Assembly (NCBI GenBank): GCA_002840095.1 | Contig: PGZL01000008.1 | Location: forward strand, 248,001 to 312,000 | Origin: Gammaproteobacteria bacterium HGW-Gammaproteobacteria-1 | GTDB taxonomy: Bacteria > Pseudomonadota > Gammaproteobacteria > Thiohalomonadales > Thiohalomonadaceae | DNA: 64,000 nt | Direction: 5' to 3' | In this document: in pieces, positions 10,725 through 18,905 of the stretch | How positions within the stretch are numbered: position 1 is the first letter of the stretch | Layout: every line of letters starts with the position of its first letter | The notes under the pieces: model-generated | Told to the model about the DNA's origin: nothing | Database searches by the model: none | What the model saw: the letters and a program-made list of their open reading frames with translations, nothing else | Program-made: the position numbers and the translations under genes

Positions 10725-10744
10725 ATTAACAACGGTTATTTCCG

Positions 10745-11542
10745 ATGAATGTCATCGCCCTGTCCCCCTTCGACCTGAGCCTGACGGCCCTGCTGGTGCT
10801 GCTGCTGGCCTTTCTTTCCTGGCGCCTGCAACTGGGCATGGAGCGCCGGCTGCTCGTCGCCGCCCTGCGCACCACCATCCAGCTCATGCTCATCGGCCTG
10901 GTGCTCAAGGTCTTGTTCGACCATGTCCAGTGGTGGTGGGTCAGCCTGATGGCGCTGATCATGCTGCTGGTGGCGGGGCGCGAGGTGATGGCCCGGCAGC
11001 AGCGCCGCTTCGCCGGCTGGCGCGGCTACGGCGTCGGCACCAGCGCCATGTTTGTTTCGTCCTTTACCGTCACCCTGCTGGCCCTGATTGTGGTCATCGG
11101 CAACGACCCCTGGTATCAACCGCAGTATGCAATTCCGCTGCTGGGCATGGTGCTGGGCAATACCATGAACGGCATCGCCCTGGGCATGGATCGCCTCACC
11201 AGCGGCGCCTGGCAGCAGCGCACGGTGATCGAGGCGCGGCTGCTCCTGGGCCAGGGCGCCATGGAGGCGGTGAGCGATCTGCGCCGCGAGGCCATGCGCG
11301 TCGGCATGATCCCCATGATCAATTCCATGGCGGCCGCCGGCATCGTCAGCCTGCCGGGCATGATGACCGGCCAGATCCTGGCCGGCACGCCGCCGTTGGA
11401 GGCGGTGAAATACCAGATACTGGTGATGTTCCTCATCACCGCCGGCACCGGTTTCGGCACCATGGTGGCGGTATGGCGCGGCGCCCGCAGCCTGTTCGAC
11501 GAGCGGGAGCGCCTGCGCCTGGAACGGTTGGCGAATTCTTGA
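10745..11542 (+). CDS. fetB: ABC transporter permease, FetB/YbbM type
   Basis: A 265-residue inner-membrane protein with about seven hydrophobic segments. Family stretches include GNTMNGIALGMDRL, LRREAMRVGMIPMINSMAAAGIVSLPGMMTGQILAG and FLITAGTGFGTMV. It pairs with the upstream ATPase as a FetAB-like exporter, where iron is the substrate proposed in E. coli. The gap to fetA is filled by a repeat, so co-transcription would have to pass through a strong hairpin. The gene ends six bases before a composite repeat. Confidence 0.82.
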   Translation: MNVIALSPFDLSLTALLVLLLAFLSWRLQLGMERRLLVAALRTTIQLMLIGLVLKVLFDHVQWWWVSLMALIMLLVAGREVMARQQRRFAGWRGYGVGTSAMFVSSFTVTLLALIVVIGNDPWYQPQYAIPLLGMVLGNTMNGIALGMDRLTSGAWQQRTVIEARLLLGQGAMEAVSDLRREAMRVGMIPMINSMAAAGIVSLPGMMTGQILAGTPPLEAVKYQILVMFLITAGTGFGTMVAVWRGARSLFDERERLRLERLANS

Positions 11543-11547
11543 AAGCA

Positions 11548-11812
11548 GTTTCGAGTTTCGGGTTTGAAATTTCGGACGGAGCGCGGAGAGGTGAATCTGG
11601 ACGCGCCGGTAGGATGGGTAGAGCGTAGCGAAACCCTTCATGCGGCGTAAGGGAAAAGCGATGGGTTTCGCGTTGCTCTACCCATCCTACATATGAAAGA
11701 GGTTTCGAGTTTCGGGTTGGAAGTTTCGCATGGCCACGACACACTCTTGCCAAAACTCGAAACTCGAAACTCGAAACTCGAAACTCGAAACTCGAAACTC
11801 GAAACTCGAAAC
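11548..11812. repeat. Composite repeat G, copy 1 (heptad array plus nested family A hairpin)
   Basis: It starts with GTTTCGAGTTTCGGG, contains a complete family A hairpin (11609-11690), and ends in eight tandem copies of the heptamer AACTCGA (11754-11809). The outer ends are inverted with respect to each other (GTTTCGAG / CTCGAAAC). It is nearly identical to 12226-12492, in the same orientation 678 bp away. Confidence 0.9.
11609..11690. repeat. Family A hairpin (GTAGGATGGGTAGAGC), copy 1
   Basis: GTAGGATGGGTAGAGCG at the left and CTCTACCCATCCTAC at the right, with a second paired segment (GCGAAACCC / GGGTTTCGC) nearer the centre. This 82-bp element lies inside composite repeat G and also occurs alone at 46967-47049. 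Confidence 0.9.
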
Positions 11813-12220
11813 CTGGCGTCGGGCGCCGGGGTGTACAAATGGGTCGACGAGCAGGGCCGGGTGCATTACGGCGAGCGGCCGCCGGAGCGTATCCAGGCGC
11901 AGGAGATGCAGATCAAGGAAGCGCCGCCGGATGTGTCACCGATCGAGGACGAGGCGGGACGGCGCGACAAGGAACAACGCCTGTTGCGTGCCTTCGATGA
12001 GGAGCGGGCGCAGAAGAAGGAATTGCAGCAGAAGAGCCGCGAGGAACAGGAAAAGCGGCAGCGCAACTGCGCCCTCGCCCGCGACCGTCTGCGGCGCTAC
12101 CAGAATGCAAGCAGCCTGTACAACCTGGACAAGCAGGGCGAACGCCGCACCCTCAGCGACGCGGAGCGCAGTGCCTCCGAACAGCGCGCGCAGCAGGACG
12201 TGGCGCGTTGGTGTGATTGA
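11693..12220 (+). CDS. DUF4124-like protein whose 5' end is overwritten by repeat DNA
   Basis: From about 11820 the frame encodes GAGVYKWVDEQGRVHYGERPPE, a classic DUF4124 opening, then a charged helical/coiled-coil region (EERAQKKELQQKSREEQEKRQRNC) and a C-terminal ALARDRLRRYQNASSLY. DUF4124 proteins normally begin with a signal peptide placed just before VYKW. Here that part is replaced by composite repeat G, whose heptamers are read as LETRNSK units. The only in-frame ATG (11693) lies inside the repeat and gives no signal peptide. It is probably a broken or mislocalised envelope protein, and heptamer number would change the reading frame. Confidence 0.65.
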   Translation: MKEVSSFGLEVSHGHDTLLPKLETRNSKLETRNSKLETRNLASGAGVYKWVDEQGRVHYGERPPERIQAQEMQIKEAPPDVSPIEDEAGRRDKEQRLLRAFDEERAQKKELQQKSREEQEKRQRNCALARDRLRRYQNASSLYNLDKQGERRTLSDAERSASEQRAQQDVARWCD

Positions 12221-12225
12221 ATCCG

Positions 12226-12492
12226 GTTTCGAGTTTCGGGTTTGAAGTTTCGGACGGAGGGCGGAGAGGTGAATCTGGACGCGCCGGTAGGATGGGTAGA
12301 GCGTAGCGAAACCCATCATGCGGCGTAAGGGAAAAGCGATGGGTTTCGCGTTGCTCTACCCATCCTACATATGAAAGAGGTTTCGAGTTTCGGGTCGGAA
12401 GTTTCGCAAGGCCACGACACACTCTTGCCGAAACTCGAAACTCGAAACTCGAAACTCGAAACTCGAAACTTCGAAACTCGAAACTCGAAACT
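12226..12492. repeat. Composite repeat G, copy 2
   Basis: Near-identical direct copy of 11548-11812: same GTTTCGAGTTTCGGG start, same nested family A hairpin (12287-12368), same eight heptamers, one of them with an extra T (12467-12474). It ends one base before the speE stop codon. The two copies bracket the DUF4124-like gene. Confidence 0.9.
12287..12368. repeat. Family A hairpin (GTAGGATGGGTAGAGC), copy 2
   Basis: Same 82-bp palindrome as at 11609-11690, differing for example in GCGAAACCCATCATG against GCGAAACCCTTCATG. It is nested inside composite repeat G copy 2. Confidence 0.9.
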
Positions 12493-12493
12493 G

Positions 12494-13354
12494 CTATTTA
12501 ATCTTCCCGAACGCTTCCTTCATGAACGGCGGCAGGGCCAGGGCGCCCTGGTGCACCTCGGCGCTGTAGTAGCGGGTGGGGAAGGATTTGCACACGCTGT
12601 CCTCGATGCGGAATCCCTTGAAAGCATGCTTGGCGGCCATGGTGCAGGTCCACCAACCGGAGGGGTAGACCGGCTGCGGGAAGTGCAGGGTCTGCACGTC
12701 GGCGTAGCCGGCGTCGCGCATGGCCTGGTGCATGTCGGTGAGGATCTGCATGTTGAGCAGCGGCGATTCGCTCTGCTGCACGATGATGCCGTTTTCACCC
12801 AGCGCCCGGTGGCAATCGCGGAAGAAGGGTTCGGAGAACAGGCCGATGGCCGGGCCCACCGGGTCGGTGCTGTCGACGATGATGACGTCGTAGCTGCCGG
12901 GTGCGGCGTCCTTGACCCACTTGATGCCGTCGGTGAAATGCAGCTCGGCGCGCGCATCGTTGTTTGATTCGCACAGTTCAGGGAAAAATTTCTCCGAGGC
13001 GCGGGTCACGCCGGCGTCGATGTCCACCTGTTGCACCTGTTCCAGGTCCGGGTGGCGCAGCACCTCGCGCAGCGTGCCGCAGTCACCGCCGCCGATGATC
13101 AGCACGCGCTTCGGGTTGGGGTGGGTGAACAGCACCGGGTGCGCCATCATCTCGTGATACAGATAGTTGTCGCGGGCGGTGAGCATGATGTAGCCGTCGA
13201 TGACCATCAGGTTGCCGAAGCCTTCCGTGCCGTACACCTCGATCTTCTGGAAGTCGGTCTGTTCCTCGTGCAGCTTGCCGGTGACCTTGAGGGAAAGGGT
13301 GGAACCGTCCGCCGTGGGGTTTTCGGTGAACCAGAGTGTGTCGTCGAGGGCCAT
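12494..13354 (-). CDS. speE: Spermidine synthase
   Basis: A 286-residue aminopropyltransferase joining putrescine and decarboxylated SAM. It shows VLIIGGGDCGTLREVLRH (nucleotide-binding loop), VDIDAGV, DGIKWVKD and the catalytic-region DVIIVDSTDPVGPA, plus the family motif QPVYPSGWWTCTMA. Length is normal. It is divergent from speA across 85 bp, so the arginine to agmatine and putrescine to spermidine steps may share a control region. Its 3' end abuts composite repeat G. Confidence 0.95.
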   Translation of the reverse strand: MALDDTLWFTENPTADGSTLSLKVTGKLHEEQTDFQKIEVYGTEGFGNLMVIDGYIMLTARDNYLYHEMMAHPVLFTHPNPKRVLIIGGGDCGTLREVLRHPDLEQVQQVDIDAGVTRASEKFFPELCESNNDARAELHFTDGIKWVKDAAPGSYDVIIVDSTDPVGPAIGLFSEPFFRDCHRALGENGIIVQQSESPLLNMQILTDMHQAMRDAGYADVQTLHFPQPVYPSGWWTCTMAAKHAFKGFRIEDSVCKSFPTRYYSAEVHQGALALPPFMKEAFGKIK

Positions 13355-13439
13355 GGATGCTCCGCTTGCTGTTCGGTCGGGGGTTATTCGCCTATATTGT
13401 CACCCGGTACCGTGACATCTTCAACGTTGGATACGTGAC

Positions 13440-15344
13440 ATGAGCGATTGGGATCGGGAAGCGGCGCGCGAAACCTACGGCATTCCCCATTGGAGCGGCG
13501 GCTATTTCGACGTCAGCGAGGCCGGCCACCTGCTGGCACGGCCCGATCGCAACCAGGCCCATGCCGGCATCGACTGCTACGAGCTGGCGGACAAACTGCG
13601 CCAGGAAGGTCTGACGCTGCCGGTGCTGGTGCGCTTCAGCGACATCCTGCGCGATCGGGTGGACGTGCTGTGCCACGCCTTTGCGCACGCCATGGTCGAG
13701 GACGACTATCGCGGCGGCTACACCGCCGTCTATCCCATCAAGGTCAACCAGCAGCGCAGTGTGGTGGAAGAGCTGCTGCGCCATGGTGGCCGCCGCGTCG
13801 GCCTGGAGGCCGGGTCCAAGCCGGAACTGATGGCCGTGCTGGCCCTGTCCGACCGCGAAGGCGGCACCGTGGTGTGCAACGGCTACAAGGATCGTGAATA
13901 CATCCGCCTTGCCCTCATCGGCCTGCGCCTGGGCCTGCGCGTGTTCATCGTGGTGGAAAAGCTGTCCGAACTGGAACTGGTCATCGAGGAGTCCAGGGCG
14001 CTGGGTGTCGCGCCCCTGCTCGGAGTGCGCGTGCGCCTGGCCTCCGTCGGCGCCGGCAAGTGGCAGAACACCGGCGGCGAGAAGGCCAAGTTCGGCCTGT
14101 CCGCGGCGCAGGTGCTGCGCGTGGTGCAACGCCTGGGCGAGGCCGACATGCTGGGCGCCTTGCAGATGATCCATTTCCACATGGGCTCGCAGGTGGCCAA
14201 CATCCGCGACATCCAGCGCAGCATGCGCGAGTGCGCCCGCCACTACGCCGAACTGCGCGCCATGGAAGTCGACATCCGCTACGTGGACGTGGGCGGCGGG
14301 CTGGGCATCGACTACGAGGGCAGCCGCTCGCGCAGCGACTGTTCCATGAACTACGGCGTGCAGGAGTATGCCAACGACGTGGTGCATGCCCTGTGGCAAA
14401 TCTGCGAGGAGCAGGGCCTGCCCCATCCCCACATCATCACCGAGTCGGGCCGTGCCATGACCGCCCACCACGCCGTTCTCTTCACCCAGGTCATCGATCA
14501 GGAGCAGGCGCCGGCGCCACGCCAGGTGGCACCGGCGGAAGACGAGGAGCCGCTGATCATCCACAACCTGTGGCAGGGGCTGCAGGCCGTGCAGGAGTAT
14601 GGCGGCAATGCCCGCTCCCTGGTGGAGACCTATCACGACGCGGTGTACTGGCTGGCCGAGGCCAATGGCATGTATCAGCACGGCGTCATCACCCTGGAGC
14701 AGCGAGCCCGCATCGAAGAGCTCTATTTCGCCATCTGCCAGCAGGTGCGTGCCCGCCTGCAACCGGGTGTGCGGGCCCACCGCGAGATGCTGGACGAGCT
14801 GAACGAAAAACTGGCCGACAAGTATTTCTGCAACTTTTCCCTGTTTCAGTCCCTGCCCGACGCCTGGGGCATCGACCAGGTGTTTCCGGTGCTGCCGCTG
14901 CACCGTCTCAACGAGCGCCCGGCACGGCGTGCGGTATTGCAGGACATCACCTGCGATTCCGACGGCCGCATCGATCACTACATCGATCACGACAGCCTGG
15001 AGACGACGCTGCCGGTGCACGGCCTGCGGCCGGGTGAACCCTATCTCATCGGCATGTTCCTGCTCGGCGCCTATCAGGAAATCCTGGGCGACCTGCACAA
15101 CCTGTTCGGCGACACCGACTCGGTGAACGTCGAGCTGCTGCCCGACGGCAGTTACCGCCTGACGGCGCCGCAGCACGGCGATACCGTGGACACGGTTCTG
15201 CGCTATGTGAATTTCGATACGGCGCTCCTGCGCACTGCATATCAGGCTAAACTGGACGCCGCGGCGCTGCCTCCCGACGAGCGCGCCCGTTATGCCGAAG
15301 CGCTGGAGGCCGGGCTGGCCGGCTACACCTACCTGGAAGATTGA
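13440..15344 (+). CDS. speA: Biosynthetic arginine decarboxylase
   Basis: A 634-residue PLP fold-III decarboxylase converting arginine to agmatine. The PLP Lys is residue 101 in AVYPIKVNQQ; further motifs are IHFHMGSQVANIRD, VDVGGGLGIDYEG and TESGRAMTAHHAV, and CDSDGRID is the conserved Cys region near the C-terminus. Length fits the SpeA family (about 630-660). The opposite promoter belongs to speE, and the next gene starts three bases after the stop. Confidence 0.95.
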   Translation: MSDWDREAARETYGIPHWSGGYFDVSEAGHLLARPDRNQAHAGIDCYELADKLRQEGLTLPVLVRFSDILRDRVDVLCHAFAHAMVEDDYRGGYTAVYPIKVNQQRSVVEELLRHGGRRVGLEAGSKPELMAVLALSDREGGTVVCNGYKDREYIRLALIGLRLGLRVFIVVEKLSELELVIEESRALGVAPLLGVRVRLASVGAGKWQNTGGEKAKFGLSAAQVLRVVQRLGEADMLGALQMIHFHMGSQVANIRDIQRSMRECARHYAELRAMEVDIRYVDVGGGLGIDYEGSRSRSDCSMNYGVQEYANDVVHALWQICEEQGLPHPHIITESGRAMTAHHAVLFTQVIDQEQAPAPRQVAPAEDEEPLIIHNLWQGLQAVQEYGGNARSLVETYHDAVYWLAEANGMYQHGVITLEQRARIEELYFAICQQVRARLQPGVRAHREMLDELNEKLADKYFCNFSLFQSLPDAWGIDQVFPVLPLHRLNERPARRAVLQDITCDSDGRIDHYIDHDSLETTLPVHGLRPGEPYLIGMFLLGAYQEILGDLHNLFGDTDSVNVELLPDGSYRLTAPQHGDTVDTVLRYVNFDTALLRTAYQAKLDAAALPPDERARYAEALEAGLAGYTYLED

Positions 15345-15346
15345 GC

Positions 15347-15853
15347 ATGAGCGAGACCGTGCGCAAGTTCATGGCCAGCGACGCCATGGCCTATGTTGAC
15401 ACCTACCGGCGCCTGGTCATGAATACACCCGGTGATATCACCGCGGCCAAAGAGCGGCTGGAGACGAAGATGCGGGACATGAACCTGGTCCCGGCCCGCC
15501 TGTTTGCCGAATTACGCGCCCATGAGCACGCCCTCAACTTCGTGCTGAAAAAACAGGACCCCGGCATGGTGACGCTGGGCGAGGCGCAGGCCGATACCGA
15601 AAGCGCTGCCGGCATCGCCGCGCGGGATCAGGAGCGGCGCCAGCTGGAGGACGACATGGCGGAACTGCGCCGCAACCTGAAAAAGGCGGCGCAGCGCGAG
15701 CATGAGCTGGAAACGGAACTGGTGATGCAGCAGCAGGAACTGAACCGGTTCAAGCGCAAGCTGGCGCAGACCTACAACTCGGTGGCGGTGGGCGGGGTGG
15801 CGATGGTCGTCGTGCTGCTGGCGCTGTTTTCCATCATCGCCTTCCGCGGCTGA
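15347..15853 (+). CDS. Coiled-coil protein with C-terminal membrane anchor
   Basis: A 168-residue protein I do not recognise. Residues about 85-140 form a long charged coiled coil (DQERRQLEDDMAELRRNLKKAAQREHELETELVMQQQELNRFKRKLAQ), and residues about 143-166 form one hydrophobic helix (VAVGGVAMVVVLLALFSIIAF) ending in RG, a tail-anchor layout. ATG 15347 is two bases after the speA stop; a TTG at 15341 would overlap it. The position suggests co-transcription with speA, but a role in polyamine metabolism is not evident. Confidence 0.7.
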   Translation: MSETVRKFMASDAMAYVDTYRRLVMNTPGDITAAKERLETKMRDMNLVPARLFAELRAHEHALNFVLKKQDPGMVTLGEAQADTESAAGIAARDQERRQLEDDMAELRRNLKKAAQREHELETELVMQQQELNRFKRKLAQTYNSVAVGGVAMVVVLLALFSIIAFRG

Positions 15854-15880
15854 TGGCGCCCACGGAAAGTCAAAAGCCTT

Positions 15881-15967
15881 CAACGCAAAGATGCAAAGAA
15901 ATTCAACCCTTGCCGCAGAAGCGCAGAGACGCAGAGGGATAGCAGGCGAAATTCTCTGCGTCTGGGA
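15881..15967. repeat. Palindromic intergenic repeat, family D (CGCAGAG type), copy 1
   Basis: The left arm (15914-15936) reads CGCAGAAGCGCAGAGACGCAG and the right arm (15954-15965) CTCTGCGTCTGG, preceded by the related CAACGCAAAGATGCAAAG. A degenerate copy in the gap between the coiled-coil gene and the chemoreceptor. A short gene-free tail follows to 16042. Confidence 0.7.
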
Positions 15968-16042
15968 AATATGTTCCAGACATTTCCAACCGACCACATC
16001 CATGTAGTCGTCCGCGACAATTAGGTTTTACGAGTGCCTGCG

Positions 16043-18064
16043 TCACACCTGGAACACCGCCACCATGCCGTTCAGTTCCTCGGCCAGGCGCGCCAGCTCG
16101 GTGCTGGACGATGCGGTCTGGGTGGAGGCTGCGGCGTTCTGATCGGACACCTGGGCAATCTGCGTCACGTTGCGGTTGATTTCCTCGGCCACCGTGGACT
16201 GTTCCTCGGCGGCGGCGGCGATCTGGGCGCTCATGTCGGCGATGGTGGCCACCGAGCGGGTGATGGAGTCCAGCGCAGTGCCGGCGCGCGCCGCCATGGC
16301 CACGCCTTCTTCCGTCTTGCTCTCGCTGGATTCCATGGCCTGAACCGCGGTGCGCGCACCCGCCTGCAGGCGCTCGATCATCGCCTGGATCTCCTGGGTC
16401 GACTGCTGGGTGCGCCCGGCCAGGGTGCGCACCTCGTCGGCCACCACGGCAAAGCCGCGGCCCTGCTCGCCGGCGCGGGCCGCCTCGATGGCGGCATTGA
16501 GGGCGAGCAGGTTGGTCTGTTCGGCGATGGTGCGGATCACGTCCAGCACCTTGCCGATCTCCTGGCTGTCGTCGCCCAGCTGACGTACGGCGGACGCGGC
16601 ACCGCGGATCTCGTCGGCCAGGGAATTGATGGTGTTGACCGTGTCGCGCACCACGCCGTGGCCGGTGTGCGATTCTTCCTGCGCGTTGCGGGTGGCGTCG
16701 GAGGTGGAGGCGGCGCTGCGCGCCACTTCCTGCACCGTGGCGCTCATCTGGTTGACCGCCGTGGCCACCTGGTCGGTCTGCGCCAGCTGTTCGTTGATGC
16801 CCTGATTGGTCTGTTCGCTCACCGCCGACAGCTCTTCCGCCGCCGTGGCGACGTGGTGGGTGGAACGCAGCACGTTGCCCACCAGTTCGCGGAAGCGGCT
16901 GCCCATGGCGTTGACCTGATCGGCGATGTGGCTGATTTCGTCGCGGGTCTGCAACGACAGCTGTACCGTGAGGTCACCATCGGCCATGCGGTGGATGGCG
17001 TTCTTCAGATCGGCGATGGAACGCAGCACCCCCAGGTAGAAGGCAGTGAACAGGTAGATCATGACGAGCAGCACTGCCAGCATGGTGCCCAGAGTGGTCA
17101 TCTTGATGGTGTTGTAGTCGGCGATGCGCTGCTCCAGCAGCTGATCCAGGGTGGGCACGATGAGATCGAACAGGCCGAACACCGCGTCGATGGCGCGGGT
17201 GCTCTGGCCGAAGATCTCGCCGGCGGTGACGGTGACCTGATCCTTCTCCAGCATGCCGTTGAGCAGGCGTCCGTAACCGGCCACGGTTTCCGAGGCGTTG
17301 GCGCCCGCCTGGCGCAGTGTGCCGCTTAGGGCCGGGTTCTCGCGCAGGGCGGTGTCGAGATTGGAGGCCAGCGCCTTTTCCGCCTCGCGGATGCGGTCGA
17401 CGCGTATGGCCAGCTGCGCCCAGGACTGCGGGGTGAACGCGCCCTTGGCGGCGACGCCGGAGCCGATGGCGCGGGACTGGCCCATGCCCTCGGTGAGCGC
17501 CGGCAGGCGCGCCACCATCAGGTCCATCAGGTAATAGCTGTCCAGTTCCGGATCGAGGATCAGGTTGGAGGTGTCGGCGAGGTAGGTGATGTAGTCGCGC
17601 AGTCCGTCGATGAGGGCGGTGTGGCGCTCGAAGCTCTGCGGCGGCGTGTAAGCGGTCACTTCCCGCTTCAGGGCGGCCCACTGGCGTTCCAGCGCGGCCA
17701 GTTTCTCGCCGCTCTTGAGGGCGCTGCCGAGGCGCTGATCGACGGCGCGCAGGGCGGCGAACTGTCCGTCGACGGCCGCCTGGCGCTGCTGCATGCGCTC
17801 AAGGAAACTGGCGTCGCCGTTGAGGAAGGCCGCGCTCATGCCGCGATGCTGCTGGATGTCCTGGATCGGCTTGCGCAACTGGGCGATGTATTCGACGCCG
17901 AGCCGCTCCTGCTCCATGAAGCTGATGCGGTGATTCACCTCGGCGATGAGGAAATACCCCATCACCACCAGCGGTGCGAGGAAGAGAAGGCCGATGAGCA
18001 GAAACTTGTGCGGGTAACGCAAACGATTGAGCAGCCCGATGCCGGGCTTGAAGACCATATCCAT
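16043..18064 (-). CDS. Methyl-accepting chemotaxis protein
   Basis: A 673-residue chemoreceptor. TM1 is near residues 21-41 and TM2 near 315-340; between them is a helical periplasmic sensor of about 275 residues resembling NIT-type domains ([25 protein letters not shown]). A HAMP segment follows ([19 protein letters not shown]), then the signalling tip [40 protein letters not shown]. No C-terminal CheR-binding pentapeptide is seen; the chain ends MVAVFQV. The start follows GGAGAGGGG. Ligand unknown; no che genes are nearby. Confidence 0.92.
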   Translation of the reverse strand: MDMVFKPGIGLLNRLRYPHKFLLIGLLFLAPLVVMGYFLIAEVNHRISFMEQERLGVEYIAQLRKPIQDIQQHRGMSAAFLNGDASFLERMQQRQAAVDGQFAALRAVDQRLGSALKSGEKLAALERQWAALKREVTAYTPPQSFERHTALIDGLRDYITYLADTSNLILDPELDSYYLMDLMVARLPALTEGMGQSRAIGSGVAAKGAFTPQSWAQLAIRVDRIREAEKALASNLDTALRENPALSGTLRQAGANASETVAGYGRLLNGMLEKDQVTVTAGEIFGQSTRAIDAVFGLFDLIVPTLDQLLEQRIADYNTIKMTTLGTMLAVLLVMIYLFTAFYLGVLRSIADLKNAIHRMADGDLTVQLSLQTRDEISHIADQVNAMGSRFRELVGNVLRSTHHVATAAEELSAVSEQTNQGINEQLAQTDQVATAVNQMSATVQEVARSAASTSDATRNAQEESHTGHGVVRDTVNTINSLADEIRGAASAVRQLGDDSQEIGKVLDVIRTIAEQTNLLALNAAIEAARAGEQGRGFAVVADEVRTLAGRTQQSTQEIQAMIERLQAGARTAVQAMESSESKTEEGVAMAARAGTALDSITRSVATIADMSAQIAAAAEEQSTVAEEINRNVTQIAQVSDQNAAASTQTASSSTELARLAEELNGMVAVFQV

Positions 18065-18257
18065 TTTTCCCCTCTCCTGATGCTTGGCGCCGGTGGAGGC
18101 GCCGTTGATGTCACCCGTTTGGTATACGTCTTCTGATGGACGGCCGGGTAAGCGAAATCTTTATAGCGGTTATCGGGAATAGGGGCAAGAGGGGAAAATT
18201 GATAAATGTCAAAAAATCATGTGGTTACGAGAAATTACAGGGGGTTAAGCACCAGTT

Positions 18258-18298
18258 GAGTGCATGAATTTTTTGTGAATAGCCGGTTTCATGCACTC
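18258..18298. other. Inverted repeat downstream of the SPOR gene
   Basis: Perfect 11-bp arms GAGTGCATGAA / TTCATGCACTC with a 19-nt loop in an AT-rich gap between the SPOR gene end and the chemoreceptor start. The T-run lies on the + side, so it is not a clear terminator for the minus-strand SPOR gene. Confidence 0.5.
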
Positions 18299-18314
18299 TT
18301 TTGGACGCGAACCG

Positions 18315-18902
18315 TCAGCTCTTTTCACGCAGCAACATGAAGGGAATATCGTGCTGCTTGAGGGTGCTGCGCACCTGATCCAGGCGATTCATGTCGCTGA
18401 GGGGGCCGATGCGCACCCGGTGCAGGGTGTTGCTGTCGATGGTGATGACCTGGATGGATGAGACGATGCCGAGCAGGGCCAGTTCCGCCTTGCGGGCGTC
18501 GGCGTCCTTCAGGGCGCGGAAGGCGCCCACCTGCACCACGTAGCTGCCGGGGGCCACCGGGGTGGGTGGCAGGCCGCGGGCGGCCGGCTCGTTGTCGGGT
18601 ACCGGCACTTCCATCTCGGGCAGCAGGGTGTAGAAGTCGTAGGCGAGGCCCTTGCGCTCCTCCCTGGCCTGGGCGTCGGGTGCCTTGGCCGGCGCCTCCT
18701 TCTTCACGCTGCGCGCGTCCTTGGCGGGGGCCGGCTTTTCCACGGCCGTGCGGGCCGCCGGTTTGGGCGTGGGCAGCTTGTCCAGCCAGACCAGAAAGGC
18801 CACCAGCAGTCCCACGGCCAGCCCGGCCAGCAGCCAGACCCAGCCCGGTACCGCGGCCTTCTTCTTCGCCGGCGGGCGTCTTTTGTAGTCGCGGGTGGCC
18901 AT
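18315..18902 (-). CDS. SPOR-domain cell-division protein (FtsN-like)
   Basis: A 195-residue protein with a short basic cytoplasmic head (MATRDYKRRPPAKKK), one membrane helix (about 20-41), a Lys/Pro/Ala-rich periplasmic linker, and a C-terminal SPOR domain (about 120-195: SYVVQVGAFRALKDADARKAEL ... LHRVRIGPLSD). SPOR domains bind denuded glycan at the septum. It is three bases downstream of argS, the same order as in pseudomonads (priA-argS-SPOR), where this gene is FtsN-like. Confidence 0.88.
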   Translation of the reverse strand: MATRDYKRRPPAKKKAAVPGWVWLLAGLAVGLLVAFLVWLDKLPTPKPAARTAVEKPAPAKDARSVKKEAPAKAPDAQAREERKGLAYDFYTLLPEMEVPVPDNEPAARGLPPTPVAPGSYVVQVGAFRALKDADARKAELALLGIVSSIQVITIDSNTLHRVRIGPLSDMNRLDQVRSTLKQHDIPFMLLREKS

Positions 18903-18905
18903 GAA

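Noticed and set aside
11754-11809. Tandem heptamers as a CRISPR-like array
   Set aside because: Units are contiguous with no spacers, only 7 bp long, and no cas genes are present.
11548-12492. Composite repeats as an insertion sequence
   Set aside because: No transposase frame, and no convincing target-site duplication at the ends.
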